DNA of 64,000 nt from Trichinella spiralis (lineage: Eukaryota; Nematoda; Enoplea; Trichinellida; Trichinellidae): positions 11,670,777-11,734,776 of the forward strand of contig CM012954.1 of NCBI GenBank assembly GCA_000181795.3, read 5' to 3'. Positions 1-12,914 of this stretch are shown here, one piece after another; position 1 is the first letter of the stretch; every line of letters begins with the position of its first letter. Position numbers and translations under genes: made by a program. The notes beneath the pieces are model-generated. The model saw nothing but the letters and a program-made list of their open reading frames with translations, did no database searches and was not told the origin of the DNA.

Positions 1-1143
1 AAAAAAGCATTGAAATGATATGCTATACAAAATATAAACCTCTGGCTGGTGTGAATTTCTTCTGGTTGCCTACTTTTGGTCTCTTATTTCAGTTCGTTGT
101 TAATTATATTTTATTCTTTTGTAGCAACAGCAGCAGCTGTGAATAATTGGAAATTTAATTATGCATATCCGTATGGTGAACATTGAATCTGCTTTTGAAA
201 TTGGATTGTTTTCATACTTTATTACTTCAATTTCAGATTGATGTATTTTTTTCTTTTTGATTTTAATGGGCGCTTTGCTTGAAGCTGTGAAAAGCTTTCA
301 TCTCTGAGTTGATGCAAGTCACTACTACTATTCACACTTGTTAATGGTATTATTGCTTATTGTAATTGCAATCTTTTCAACCTCTCAGCGATCATTTGTT
401 ATTCTTTTATTCTAATGAAAAATGAATCCTTTTTTTCATTAAAACGATTGAGTTAGAAAAATAATTAGGCTGTAATGAAGCGCGTGGTAAATTGTTATAT
501 CCTGAAAACTTATATGCTGTTTTCTTCCGTTTCTTTTTTGTACACTTGTAGCTGCTTATTATTAATTTGCTTTAATTGTACATGAAAATCGATGCCGATG
601 TTTCTAGAAGTATACTTTTTAGAATTTTTTTTCTTTTTGTCAGTAATACGATTGAAAGGAAAAGTTTTTGCATTTATTATGAGCTTTGTAAAGAAAAAGC
701 ACCATAATGATTGCATTAGTTTTTAATAACATTTTAAGCTAAATTTAAGTCATTTTTCCAGATTGTAATTCAGTTTGAAATTTTTTCACAGCTTTGTACT
801 TGTTCTGTTATTTATTGCTTCATATGAAAAGATTGGCTAGGCATCAAAAAATATCCATTCTTATATATATATATACTTTGAACTGTGCATAATCAATTTG
901 AATATTCTTGCTGATTTACGCAAATTATTTTTAAATTATTTGAATAATTTTTTAACGATTCAATAAGTAAGACGATAAATTTATATTCATTCAGAAATTG
1001 GTCTTATTTTTTTCTCTTTTAAAAGCGTTTCACGGATGTTTTCATAATAACCTAAAATAAAATTATTTCATTGAGAATAAAATTGAAAAGCAAGTACATT
1101 TTTGTATTGTTTCATACTGTTGTTGTTGTGGTTGTTTTTTAAT
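1..1143. other. Non-coding flank downstream of the aldehyde dehydrogenase gene
   Basis: AT-rich sequence with short homopolymer and TA runs (for example around 864-876). I found no exon, RNA gene or repeat family here. It should hold the 3' UTR of the minus-strand aldehyde dehydrogenase, but I could not single out a poly(A) signal. Confidence 0.5.
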
Positions 1144-3410
1144 TCAAAATTGTAAAATGGTACTTACTGTTTTCACTTCACAGTATTCTTTGACTCCTTC
1201 CCATCCACTAAAGTTAAGCAATGATAATTGTTCAGCAAAGAAAGGAAATTGACAAGCCTACTGTTCTCTTCCAATTCCTGATTCCTTGTATCCGCCAAAC
1301 GGCATCTGAGGGCATACTACGTGATGGCAGTTGACCCTGAATTTGAAAAATGAATGTTGGCAATGATGGTTTTGATGAAAGTTATGCATTTCTGTTACCA
1401 GGCTGTTCCAGCTTGTACCGCATTAATGAATTTGATTGCGTTGTCAAAATTTTTGGTAAAAATCGACGCAGCCAATCCGTAATTTGTATTATTTGCTCTT
1501 TCGATAACCTTAAAAATCAGTTTGGATTTGTATTCGACGTTGAATAGATTGTAAAGCAGACTGTTTGGGTTGTTTGCAATATATATTCACCTCATCCAGA
1601 GTTTTGAATTTCATTATTTGTTGCACCGGACCGAAAATTTCCTCCTTTGCAATGCGCATATTGTCAGTGACGTCGGCAAATACGGTAGGTTGAATGTAAT
1701 ATCCAGGACCGACAATCGCTTCTCCTCCACAGAGAAGTTTTGCACCTTCTCGTTTTCCACTCTCGATCAGCTGCAAGATGTGATGAAATGCTTTGGAATC
1801 TACCTGCAACAAAATGATGATGATGAACTTTGAGAAGATGATGCAAATTAAATTGACATTAAGAATGAATTTTTGTAAAAAGGAAAATCCAATTTTACCT
1901 GTGGTCCGTGTTCCACTTCGGGATCGAATGGGTCTCCAATAATTTTCCGCTTAGCAAATTCGACCGCTTTTTCGACAAATTCATTATAAATTTCTTCTTG
2001 CACGTAGCATCTTGAAGCAGCGGTGCAACACTGGCCCATGTTGTGGAACAATCCAAAATGGCACATTTTGGCAGCAAAATCCACTAAAAACATGTTTCCC
2101 ACTTTATTATATATATATATGTACTTGCAAAATTAAGCTTATTGTTAGTGTGTGTGTGTGTGTGTGTCTGTGTGTGTTTGTATGCATGCATGTAGTATGT
2201 ATGGTGAATTTGAAAATTCAGTTGTGCAAAATTTTGATGTGACACGTAAAATGGCTTACCATCCGCATCAGCGAAAACAATGCATGGACTCTTTCCGCCC
2301 AGAAGGAGGGTGGTTCTTTTTAAATTTGATGTGGCCGCAGCTTCCATGATCAATTTGCCAATTTTGGTGCTTCCTGTGAAACTTATTTTGTCGACATTCA
2401 TGTGATGTGCAAGCGCAGCTCCGGCTTTAGGACCAAATCCAGGTACAACATTGATCACACCAGGTGGCAGTCCAGCCTGTTCGAAAGTAAAATGTTAATT
2501 TCTTACTATTCACAGTTACTGGCTTTTTGATTCAGTGATTTTGCTGTTTCTTCAATATATTTTATGCAGTTTTATGTTCAATAAATCTTGTTTAAATTCG
2601 ATTATTCCAGATGAAAAGTTGCAGTTAAATAGCGATTACCTCTGCCACCAATGAGGCGAAATGCAATGCTGAAAGTGGCGTTTGTTCTGCAGGTTTTATC
2701 ACCAGTGTGCAGCCGGCACATAAAGCAGGTCCAACTTTCCAGCATAGCAGAGTTAATGGAAAGTTCCACTAATAGAAATTTTAAACAGTTGGTTGGACTA
2801 AGACTTGGATCGACCAATATAAGTAAGACATACTGGCAAAATAATGGCGCAAACTCCGACTGGTTCTAGACGAGTGAATGCGAAATAGTCGTCATCAATA
2901 GGGACCGTTTGTCCGCACAGTTTATCCGCATAGCCACCGAAGTAGCGTAAAAATTTCGCTCCAGAAAAGATATCATTGACGGCATCTTTGAATGGCTTAC
3001 CCACATCCAGTGTGTCGAGTGTCTGAAGTAATTTTTGTTATTTCAATTTTTTGGACACTGTCCGCAAACTGACCGCCAAAATGGCCACGTCTCGTTCGAT
3101 CAGGTCAGCCAATGTGAATAAATATTTTCCACGTTCTGATGCGTTCATCCGACGCCAAATGCCATCCTTGTGAAAAGCACGGCGTGCAGCTTCAACAGCT
3201 TTGTCTATATCTGGCTTCTCTGCTGCCTTTGTGAAAAAACGGTCAAAAGCATTAATTTTCAAACTTAGTCATCATACTGTAGTCGTTAATTTTTACTTGA
3301 ATGTCAGCAACTTTTTTTCCATTCGATGGATTGATATCAGCGAAAGTATTGCCTTTTGTAGAATTGCTGAATTGGTTATTTATGAAAATCTCAAAAACAA
3401 GCACCGACAT
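1144..3410 (-). CDS. Aldehyde dehydrogenase, ALDH1/ALDH2 class, ten exons, with substituted catalytic glutamate
   Basis: NAD(P)-dependent oxidation of aldehydes to acids is the family role; without a targeting peptide it is probably cytosolic. Exons on the minus strand: 3410-3297, 3226-3074, 3022-2834, 2768-2640, 2476-2260, 2083-1899, 1803-1591, 1508-1399, 1336-1262, 1207-1144. All nine introns are GT-AG, 51-176 bases, and phases agree, giving 482 residues against about 500 for the family. Visible motifs: FINN near the N-terminus, WNFP (Asn154), KPAEQTPL (Lys177), [12 protein letters not shown] with the nucleophile at Cys287, EEIFGPV, and PFGG before the C-terminus. The family's LELGG motif, which supplies the general base Glu268, reads LLLGG (Leu253). 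The ATG at 3408-3410 follows an in-frame stop by seven codons, so this start is plausible, but an upstream exon joined at the AG just before the IFINN codons (about 3389) is possible. The last exon reads to a TGA at 1146-1144; an alternative donor at its end cannot be excluded. Confidence 0.93.
2148..2179. repeat. (TG)n microsatellite in aldehyde dehydrogenase intron 5
   Basis: An interrupted TG/TGTC run lies between the exon ending at 2260 and the exon starting at 2083, next to a TA run near 2108-2120. Spurious reading frames over it are intron read-through. Confidence 0.9.
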
Positions 3411-6400
3411 TAGAGACAGTTTTTCACAGTTCTATTTTAACTTAAGTAAGAAAAATTTACATCTAGAACATTAATATTATTTTTTTACTTTTAGTTAATT
3501 GTTACAGTCACAAATTCAATAGTCTTCTTACTTTTGTATATTTAATTTCTATGTTTTTCAGTGGTTTCACTTCGTTCATCTAAAAAAATATAATTAACAA
3601 ATGTATAATACTTATTTTGCTTTTAGTTGTTTTTCGTTTCTCGTCAACATGAAATTGTGTAAATATGTTCGATTGATGTATGAACGGAGAAATTGCTTTA
3701 CCACTTCACAAACATATATATATATATATATATATTCGTTGTGAAGTAATGAAATTACCAAAAATTAAATAGTATTTATAGTAAAATTGTAACATTTCAG
3801 TTTAGATAAGAATGATATAATTGTTTATAAAAATTCTAATTATAAAATGATGTCATTAAAAAAAACAAATGCAAAATAGTAAAATAATGCGACATTTCTA
3901 ATAAGCATTTGTTACTTGGTTTGAAAAATGCCAACTTAGCTGTTTGTACGATAACCAAGGCATATTTATTGTTTGGTTTATTATTTTCCTTTTTTTATGA
4001 CATTAAGTGACATTAGAAAATCAGAGTTATCCATTTTTGTTTAAATGTATGTTGAATATCAAGTAAGTAATACACATTGTATAACATTTTAAAGGTGTTG
4101 GTAATTACACTGCAATTTTTAGATTGTGCTGTTGTTCAACAGTTGAACTCAACTCAGCTCTCACACGTTCAGCTTAAACTTAAAATGGACACTCATTTGC
4201 AACCACTAAATAGATAGACAGATCTTTATTCAACGAGAACTAAACAAAACACTACGACCACGTTGGAAACTACCGTAAACCAAACTCAAGCAAAAATTTG
4301 TAATCGCTTCCAGTACTTTTTATTTTTGAAAAATTTGATTTTGAATTTTTTTTCATCTCTGCAATATTTCAAACAAAATTTGCTCGCGTTTCAGTGAAAA
4401 CTATGACTATATCATCAGTGAATATAATTATTACAGGATGAATATTTTTAATCAAGCATGACCTCATGTTTTGGAAAATTGTTTTGATCCATATCAACTC
4501 AACGCAGTTATTATACCGAAAAGACTATTGTTTATCCAAAAATTTCCATTGCCAGTAAATACATTAATGCATATGGTGATATTCAAAACAGTTATGCTGA
4601 TCAACGAAGATAAATCGAAATATTATTAAGAACAATACTTTGCAAAACGTTGTAAGAACTTCAAACACATGTTTATTGGATCGAACGAAATAAGCTACTT
4701 AATAAAATTTACACGCTACTACGAAATGAAAATGAGATGGTAATTCAAACTCAGGTAATGTATTTTGTTCTTTGCATAATTTGCATACTACTCCTTCACT
4801 GATTTTAAGTTTCATGATCCAGTATCAGTCATTCTGTGAGTGTATCATTATCACAGAACCTGCTCAACTTCCAATTCTGTTTGTCAATTGCCATCTATGA
4901 CAGAAAGTTATGCTACGTATCTATAATTTCATAACTTTTAACAGACCCACTGTCCTCTCTATATACATTAAATTCATTTCAAATGACCATCATTAGTTTA
5001 ATATGTCACTCAGTTTGAAATGTTTTATCAAATCATTACTTTTTCTCTCATTTTACAACAAGATAGTATTTAATATAAAATGAGTATGCATTCCATTTCT
5101 TACATTGTTTTAAGTATTTAAATTATACTTCGTAATAGAGATGACATGAGAGTCTCCGTAATGGGAATTGTTTATATGTTTGGCAAAGCTAAAATTAAAT
5201 TTTCTCCTCAACCAAAATGCATTAGTTAAGTAAATAAAGCGCAATGAAAAATATACAGTAGCCATATTTATCAGCAGAAACGAATGAAATAAAAATTTGC
5301 ATGTTAAGTCGTTTGCTTTATTGACATATTGGCATAATTTTAGTTTGGGGCCGTCCGTGTATGAGAGCAGTGCGTTTTGATTGGAAAATTAACTGAAGAC
5401 CAATATCAAATGCCAAACACTAAATTTGCTTTTTATTCATTGTTATTCTTTGGAATAATTTCTGAAAAATAATTTTTCAATCTACATCCAAAGACAATGA
5501 ACATTAACGATGAGAAGATGACGCATTTAGCAGTAAGTGGCAGTTTTATCATTTTTAAGTTTTAATCATTTAACACAATGCAATTGAGAATCGATATTTA
5601 GCGTACTTTCTCAACATATTGTATGAAGAATTCTCAAAATCAGATAATAGGTGACATAATAAACGCCAAATTTCCGTACAATTAAGATTCATTAAATGCA
5701 CCTTGTGCGCATTGTTTATCTATCTTTAAAATATAGTCTTTCGAAAATCACCTTGCAGTAGCTAACATGCACTTTCAATTGAGCATAATCAAGCTTTTGC
5801 TCGGAAATGGTTCACTTAAAATTAGCTTCATTTGAACCATTTGCTTTAATGGCTTAAGAAAATTTTCATTTTGTTTTGTTATGGCGTTTTTTGTCAGATA
5901 CTTTATATTTTGACTGAATTTTAAATGTAAGGGTCATTTTTAAATTTTCAAATAGTCCTTTCCTTATTGATAGAATTTAGCAGTGCATTTCTTCTGCTCA
6001 TATTATGGCTTAGGTTAGACTTTATATTTAGCCAAAAGTTCTAACACAATGAAAATCGGTTTCTAACGCTGCATTATGCAAATAAGGATCGCAATAACGC
6101 TGCCTTATCATCAGTAAGGGTGCGTTTGTTTGTTTAATTTACGTAGCAATTGGTAGCTTCGTTGAACGTTCTCTGAGTTCATTACGGGCGTTAAGTAGCT
6201 GCTGAAGTCGGTTTCAGAATTATTGACAAGTATTCCATTTTTTTGCTTTTTATTTTTTTAAAACTTTGTATACTCATTTTCTGAACAATTATTTTTTAAT
6301 TAGAAAGTAGTTAATTATTATATTTGTTATAACTCTGTTTTGTGCTGAAGTGAGAACACTTTTGATTTAATATCATTATTGCAGGTTTAATGAATGGAGC

Positions 6401-6674
6401 AAAGAAAATGCGAAATCACCGACGACACGACGCAGATCACGGACGGAACGAAGCAGAACAAGAGAAGACAAAGTTCCTGGGACCCCAATTCTGTAGGTCT
6501 GGGATTGGGATACTTCGAAAGGGTGAAGTTATCCCAAAGTTGTCATTAAGTTAACGATCAACCTACATGGCTGAGTTTTGAATTAATGCAGTACTTGGTC
6601 TTTCACGCAACAAAATTTATGTATGCAACTGCTTTCATGTGTCGAAATAATTTTTGATTTTTGCTTATTTTGTA
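3411..6674. other. Intergenic region upstream of the aldehyde dehydrogenase
   Basis: About 3.3 kb of AT-rich DNA without a supported gene. It contains a TA microsatellite at about 3714-3735. A short Arg/Ser-rich open stretch at 6386-6496 follows a TTGCAG acceptor-like sequence and is treated as a finding only. The aldehyde dehydrogenase promoter should lie at the left edge, but I see no clear TATA or initiator. Confidence 0.4.
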
Positions 6675-9270
6675 AGCCCCATTTACGTAAGACACTATTT
6701 TATACTTTTTATCTTCACTTATTATTATAATCTTTGGTGTTGGCTCATTACATTGTTATTATACGTTTTCAAGGCATACATGCATTTCTAGGTCAGCAGA
6801 ATAACTTTATGCAAATATGATGGTAAGCACTGCCGTTGGCATACTATTACGTGCACTTTGTGCTATTCAAATTCCGTAGCAATGTTCCTTATATAAATTT
6901 CTGTTTATTGAGAGAACTGCATTATAGTATAAATGTTCGCTGCTGAAGGGCGGTCTAATTACTTACTGCATTGCGTTATTTGGTCATTTCGATGCTTCAC
7001 TGCAACAATTACGTTGTGATTGTTAGACTAAAAATATGAAGAAACCACGAACATCAGTTACAAAATGTATGACTCTACGTTTGCTTTATACGTCATTTCT
7101 GACAGGTCTGCTGACAGGTATGAATTTTCATGTATTTGCTATTTTTTATACAATATTTCCTTTCATTCTCTTGGCACACTGCACTAAACATACGCGCTTT
7201 TTAAGCTTTTCGTAGTAGATTTTAGTTTTTTTTGAATGGAAACTAGCGCGATGTTCTTCAGTAATGATGTTCAATTAATATTCGAGACTTTATTACGGCC
7301 AAGACAATATATAATAGTACTAATGGTATATTTTGCTATAATTTTCAATAGTCCTTACAAATCCATTTGTAAAGTAGTACTCTGACATAGCAGTTGAAGC
7401 CCTCCCGCATTATCTGTACTGTCCACTGTAATGTTTATTGCTAAGGTAACATACTTGCCCAATTGTTTAAAGGAAATATCGTGTGCAGTCGCACAATCGC
7501 ACCCCTAAATGCTTTTCACTGCTCAAATCGTGCACAAGATTGTTTCAGCATGACATAGGAAAGCTGCTAATAGCTAGAGAACACACTTTTATACTACCAC
7601 CTTTGATACTTTAAGAATGGCAGTAACGTACCCTTTATTTTTGAAATGACTCCTTAAAGTTTCTATTATGTCATTGTACCACCAATACCACTGACTTATA
7701 CAGATGCACCTATTTTAATGTCATTGAGAAAATAACTCAATGCCAATCAGTGTTGTCAGTATTGATAAATGAAGCAACCCCTGAATATTATACGTGAAGA
7801 TTGAGTGGAAGAACGCATATGACGACTTCCACCTCCTCCATCCTTCAACTTCTCCCTCATTCCTTCCTGCTATGCTGTCCCGCCCTCCTTTCCTTTCTAA
7901 TGATCCCCATCATTGAGCTCGTAATAATACTAAGCTGAACAGAGATCGCATTAAACAGAAAATTCTGTCCAACCCCTATTTCGAGCTGAATGAACCGCAC
8001 TTAGCTGTTTTCATCTCATATAAATCTAATTCCTCATAATTGTTAGCGACTAGCAATATACCCAAATCCAGGCTACTCGTTATTCTTTTGTTTTATTCTT
8101 TTCATGAAATGCAATACAGAATTGTCACCCGCATAAGTTTCTTGAATTCATTGCAAATCTTTGAGTAACTTAATTTCTGCAGGTAGGTTTATCTCATTGT
8201 ATGAAGCGCGCTGATGCAGTGCTCAACCAAGTTTGCAGTCTTACTATAAATCATCATAAGGTGTAAACAAAAGTTTAGTTAAATCAAAATTTTAATGATA
8301 CATAAGCTGTCAAGTGGCATGCATACCCACTGGTGCAGCCGCTTACCATCATGATGTCTACGCTGCGCACTTGTTAAATTCTGTGCTGAGATAAATTGTA
8401 TATTATAAAATTTCTGTCGCAGTTATTATCATAAAATTTCATGACAGCTGTTTAATTTTCCATAAATCTGAAAACGTATTTTATTTTTGAAACTATTTTC
8501 AGTGGAAGCTATTTTTTTATTATCCATATAATTTTGATTAGATGAAAAACATTGATAAAATATAAATTATTGAATCACCTTGTACTTTCAAGCAACTAAA
8601 TTACACAACATGCATAAATACGCAGTGATAGCATTTCCGTTTATTTTTAGTAATCTGCGATGCTTCAGGTTAATAATATTTCCTTTTAGGTAATTTTAGG
8701 GAAAACAATTTGCATAACAATGCCATATTACGTAGTAATATGAAGTGTGTAAATAGAAACGTAATAAATTTCATCACCTCGTTTCATAATGTTGCTGATA
8801 TTGTTCATTTTACTGCGCTATTACTGATGGAAAATTGAGTTGCTCTTCGTGAAGCAAAGTAAATAGTCATTTGCATAATTTATTTATTATACAATTGACC
8901 AAGCACATCGATATTATTAGGTTATGCAGTTCACTGCAATGCTATCAAACTAGCACGTGGTCAACTATAATTCCGCTCTTCAACACCATTCATGAATAAC
9001 TGGTAAGTTGGATTTGATATTTTGGTGGTGGCATGCTATGCATGTTACTTTACTTATATGGTGAATGGAAACTGACGGGTTTCTTTTCTATTGTTGTTAT
9101 TGCTAACTTTCAGGTACATCACATGCTGAAGAAGAAGAAATTGATATTTTTTGTTTTTTATTTTGAGATGTAATTTACTTTCAGAGTGGACATTTTTTTA
9201 TATTCATATCAATGAATATGAATCTATCAGATTCAATAAACTAACTGTATATGGTAACTATGCATCATTG
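6675..9270 (+). repeat. Left outer arm of the giant palindrome
   Basis: Closely matches the reverse complement of 14365-16656, for example the pyrimidine-rich stretch at 7825-7905 against 15365-15445. About 7955-8425 has no counterpart in the right arm, so one arm has gained or lost roughly 470 bases. At the inner end a related segment recurs at about 9352-9482, a local tandem duplication at an offset near 210 bases. Confidence 0.85.
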
Positions 9271-11039
9271 TAATTTTTCACTCCTGTTTGTTTGTAATTA
9301 TGTTTATTTCCGTGTAGGTTAGCCCCACCATCAGCACCAATGTCTGTATTTTCTTTGTTCTTTGTTTTTTATTTTGTGATATAAATTACTTTCAGAATTG
9401 ACATTATTTTATGTGGTGAATGTGAAACAACCAGATTCTGAAGACTAACTAAATATGGTAACTATGCTAACTATGTGACTATGTATGATAAATGTAACTT
9501 TTTAGATGTAGGTGTATATTTACTACAATGCATTATCTGGAAAGATTGAAGACAAAAAGTATTCTGTTTATATTTTAATTTTATTCTGTTTATATTCTGC
9601 TTTCAAAAATATTCTGTTTTCAGAAATTTCGTAATCTAATGTTTTATTTCTTTGTGTTATTTATTACTTTTTTTAGTTTAACAATCGTTCTGTATCTACC
9701 ATTTTCACTTATGTGCCTCTACGGTTCTCACTTTTGGTTTACTTCATCTTCCGAGTAAGAATGAATTTGATGCAGTATATTATAGCAATGGGTTATGTAA
9801 ATGCAGTGGAACTTTCAGTGATGTTTGTTATACTTCTTGTTTGTGCACTGTGGGAGGAAACCCAAACTACCATTAGGGAAGGATATGTATGCATGAAAAA
9901 AATCATTAATTGAGTTTGTCTATTATTCTACAATCTGTTACTATTATTAATGATTTTCAGTTCTACTTATATGTGATACTGTATACTGCTTGTTATCGAA
10001 TTTAACAGAGGGCGTTATCATAATCGAAGCATTTTCTAATTCCTGTCGCTCTGGCCAACATGGTATATCAAGTTTACATCAATGCGCTCTAAATGTGGCA
10101 TCAGAGAAATAAGTAAGTACAGCTTTTGGCCATTATAGGAATGGATTACATCATCAACATTTTTACTATTCATACTGATGGCGCTCTGCGTCATTAGAAA
10201 TTAGAAACGGCGTAATTGTGTTACCCAGTAATGATACAGGAATCAGTGTGGTTTCCCATATTGTAAGAGTAAAAAGATTTGTATTAGTAGCAGATATTGT
10301 CAATACAGTCGAATTGCTCTGATGCCCGTGTATATTCTACAAATTTGGTAGTGTGAATTGCCATCATTGCCATGATATGACCAAAGTGATATGACAAGTT
10401 AGTAAGTAGAGGTTTCGTTTACTTTAAGTGACAGCGGTCACTGTGGTGAGTCTTATCACAGACTAAGAATGTTTAATTGAGTGTTTTGGCGCGCAACTGC
10501 ATCCTGAATGACAACCAAATGCAACAAGTAATTTTTTTGCAAATTTGTGTACTTAGTAATTAAGGAACAACGATGCGCTGTTATTTGTCTTCAATTAATT
10601 TTTTATAATATGGCTGTTTTATATCAATTTTATTTAACATGCTTTACTTTTCAGCACACTTGTTTTGCAAATATTTTCAGAATCAAATTACGTTTAGATA
10701 TAGATATAGATGAATGGAGATTCGTAATCACGTTGATAAATACGTCATCACAAAGCACTACCACCAGTTGATGCCGCTTAGTTTGGCGACGTATGTACAT
10801 TTTACTTTTATAAACTATGAAAGTTGTAAAGTGTAAATTTTGTCGTTTTAGTTTTTCAGGTTTTTATAATTTTGCTTTTCATAATTTTTTCATAATTGCT
10901 TTTTATAATTTTTTATAATTATTGTTTGGTACTAGTGTTTTCAAGATTTTTCATTTAAGTTAATTTATTTTAGTTCTGGAGTCAGTTAAAGGCAACATGG
11001 CGAAGTAAATAGCATAAAGTGTAAATCTAAGTCTAAAAA

Positions 11040-11460
11040 GACAAGGAAGCTATGGGTAAGTATGAAGATAAATAGGTAAGTAGTGTAATAGTTATGGGTA
11101 AGTCAGGTAAGAATAGGTGTGAAGGTAAGTATAAATGTGAAGGTAAATATTGTATAGGGTGAAGACAAGTATAATTGTGAAGGTAAGTACAAGTGTGGAG
11201 GTAAGTAGTGTATAGGATGAAGGTAAGTATAATTGTGAAGGTAAGTACAAGTGTGGAGGTAAGTAGTGTATAGGATGAAGGTAAGTATAATTGTGAAGGT
11301 AAGTACAAGTGTGGAGGTAAGTAGTGTATAGGATGAAGGTAAGTATAATTGTGAAGGTAAGTACAAAGTGTGGAGGTAAGTAGTGTATAGGATGAAGGCA
11401 AGTATAATTGTGAAGGTAAGTACAAGTGTGAAGGTGAGTACTGCATAGTATGCATAGTAA
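11040..11460 (+). repeat. Minisatellite, 58-bp unit, rich in GGTAAGTA
   Basis: The string ATAATTGTGA recurs at 11171, 11229, 11287, 11345 and 11404, so the period is 58 bases with one 59-base unit. Each unit contains three copies of a GGTAAGTA-like core. The core matches a strong 5' splice site on the plus strand. The long minus-strand open frame across it (about 140 codons) is a repeat translation and not a gene. Confidence 0.95.
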
Positions 11461-11559
11461 GTATAAGTGTAATGTGTATATAAGGTAATGTAAAAAGTTA
11501 AGTAATGTTTAGGGTGAAGTATGATGAATGTACATGTGAATACTGAAATTACAAATTTT

Positions 11560-12070
11560 AAAAAGCCTGAGGCGATTTATTTAATAAAATATGCAAATTT
11601 TTAATAGCCTATGGGCAATATGCAAATTTTTATTTGCCCTAAGGCTACGCCCTAGGCTATGCCTCAGGCAAAATTCCGAAAATTTCGAATTTTTTAAAAT
11701 ATAGCCCCAGGCTTTACCCTCAGGCTATGCCCGAGGGCAAATAAAAATTTGCATATGCCCTAAGGCTATCCCCCAGGCAATTTATAACACAATATTTAAC
11801 CTAAGGGGCTTTTTATGCAAATTTTTAATCGCCTCAGGGTAATATGCAAATTTTATTTGCCCTCAGGCTACGCCTGGGGCTATGCCTCAGGCAATTTTTT
11901 GAAAATTTCGAAATTTTTTGAAATTTAGCCGCAGGCGTCGCCTCAGGCTATGCCCCAGGGCAAATAAAAATTTGCATATTACCGCAGGCTACGCCCAAAG
12001 CATTTTATTGCACAATATTTGCCTTCAGGGGGATATGCAAATTTTCTTTCGCTTTCAGGCTATGCCCAGG
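11560..12070. repeat. Two tandem palindromic units at the centre of the giant palindrome
   Basis: Two near-palindromes lie side by side, centred near 11680 and 11907. Each has an AT core containing GAAAATTTCGAA, flanked outward by GCCTCAGGC-type motifs, then TTTGCCCT, then ATATGCAAAT at the outer edge, with the inverse order on the other side (AGGGCAAATAAAAATTTGCA). Units are about 200-230 bases. The structure resembles a MITE-like foldback unit, but no family is identified. Confidence 0.8.
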
Positions 12071-12169
12071 GCATCCCCTCAGGTATTTTTTTCGAAAATT
12101 TACATAATTCAGCACCCGGCACTTTACTTTTGCAATTCGATACATGCCCTACAATTACCCAATTTCCAC

Positions 12170-12500
12170 TCAGCGTTGAGTAACGCCTCACTTACCTTTA
12201 CCTCTACGCTATCGCACTTCAATCCACTTAACTCTACGATCATTCTTCTTTATACTTACCTGCACAACTTACCTTTTCATTTTACTCATCTGTACCTTAC
12301 TTACCTTACTGCACAACTTACGTTTTCATTTTACTCACCTACACCTTACTTACCTTACTTCACAACTTACCTTTTCATTTTACTCACCTGCGTTATCGTA
12401 CTTACCTTCAGTACTTACCTGCAATCCATTTACCTGTGCGCACTTTATATCCGCTTCGACTCTACTTACCTGCATTACTTCATCCACTTACTTTGATGCT
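12170..12500 (-). repeat. ACTTAC-rich minisatellite, 49-bp unit, inverted relative to the left array
   Basis: Units beginning near CACAACTTAC start at 12262, 12311 and 12360, a 49-base period. ACTTACC cores are the reverse complement of the GGTAAGT cores at 11040-11530. Unit length and copy number differ from the left array, so the two sides appear to have expanded independently. The 192-codon plus frame over this area is repeat-derived. Confidence 0.85.
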
Positions 12501-12914
12501 TCGTACCAGTACATTACGCTATCTCTACTGCTCTTAATGAAGAATTTATAAACATGCCATGATTCTAAAATTCATAGTTGAATATAGTTATACCATATTA
12601 CAGCCATATTAGCGTAACAGCAGCATAAAAAACGATATTCGATGGAGAGCATTCAAGATGCGGCTCTCGTCTTCACAGTTACGCACTAAAACTTTAAATA
12701 CATACCAATTCTTCTACAAAAAATGAAATTCTTCCTTACCTTGCGTGACAAAAAAACCGTAAGAAACGCTATTTGAGAGTGCCATCGGCTGCGACTAAAA
12801 AATTCATAAATTGCTATCAGGAACAAAATGCTGGGATGTACATCGACATACCTGTTCTATTCATTTAACGTCTTTCATTGCTGTCATAAACAATATCGAA
12901 TTCCTTCTTTGTGA

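Noticed and set aside
2084-2458. 124-codon minus-strand frame over the aldehyde dehydrogenase
   Set aside because: It is exon 5 read through the donor into a TG-repeat intron; the spliced frame continues at 2083.
11160-11440. CRISPR-like regular repeats
   Set aside because: Units follow one another without unique spacers and the host is an animal; it is a minisatellite.
11033-11455. 140-codon minus-strand open frame
   Set aside because: It is a translation of the 58-bp GTAAGT minisatellite; the multiples of the repeat keep it open.
11560-12070. Nematode telomere-like TTAGGC repeats at the palindrome axis
   Set aside because: Motifs such as CCTAGGC and CTCAGGC are similar, but no run of exact TTAGGC units exists.
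11918-12496. 192-codon plus-strand open frame
   Set aside because: It crosses the central palindromes and the ACTTAC array; composition is repeat-derived and no family is recognised.
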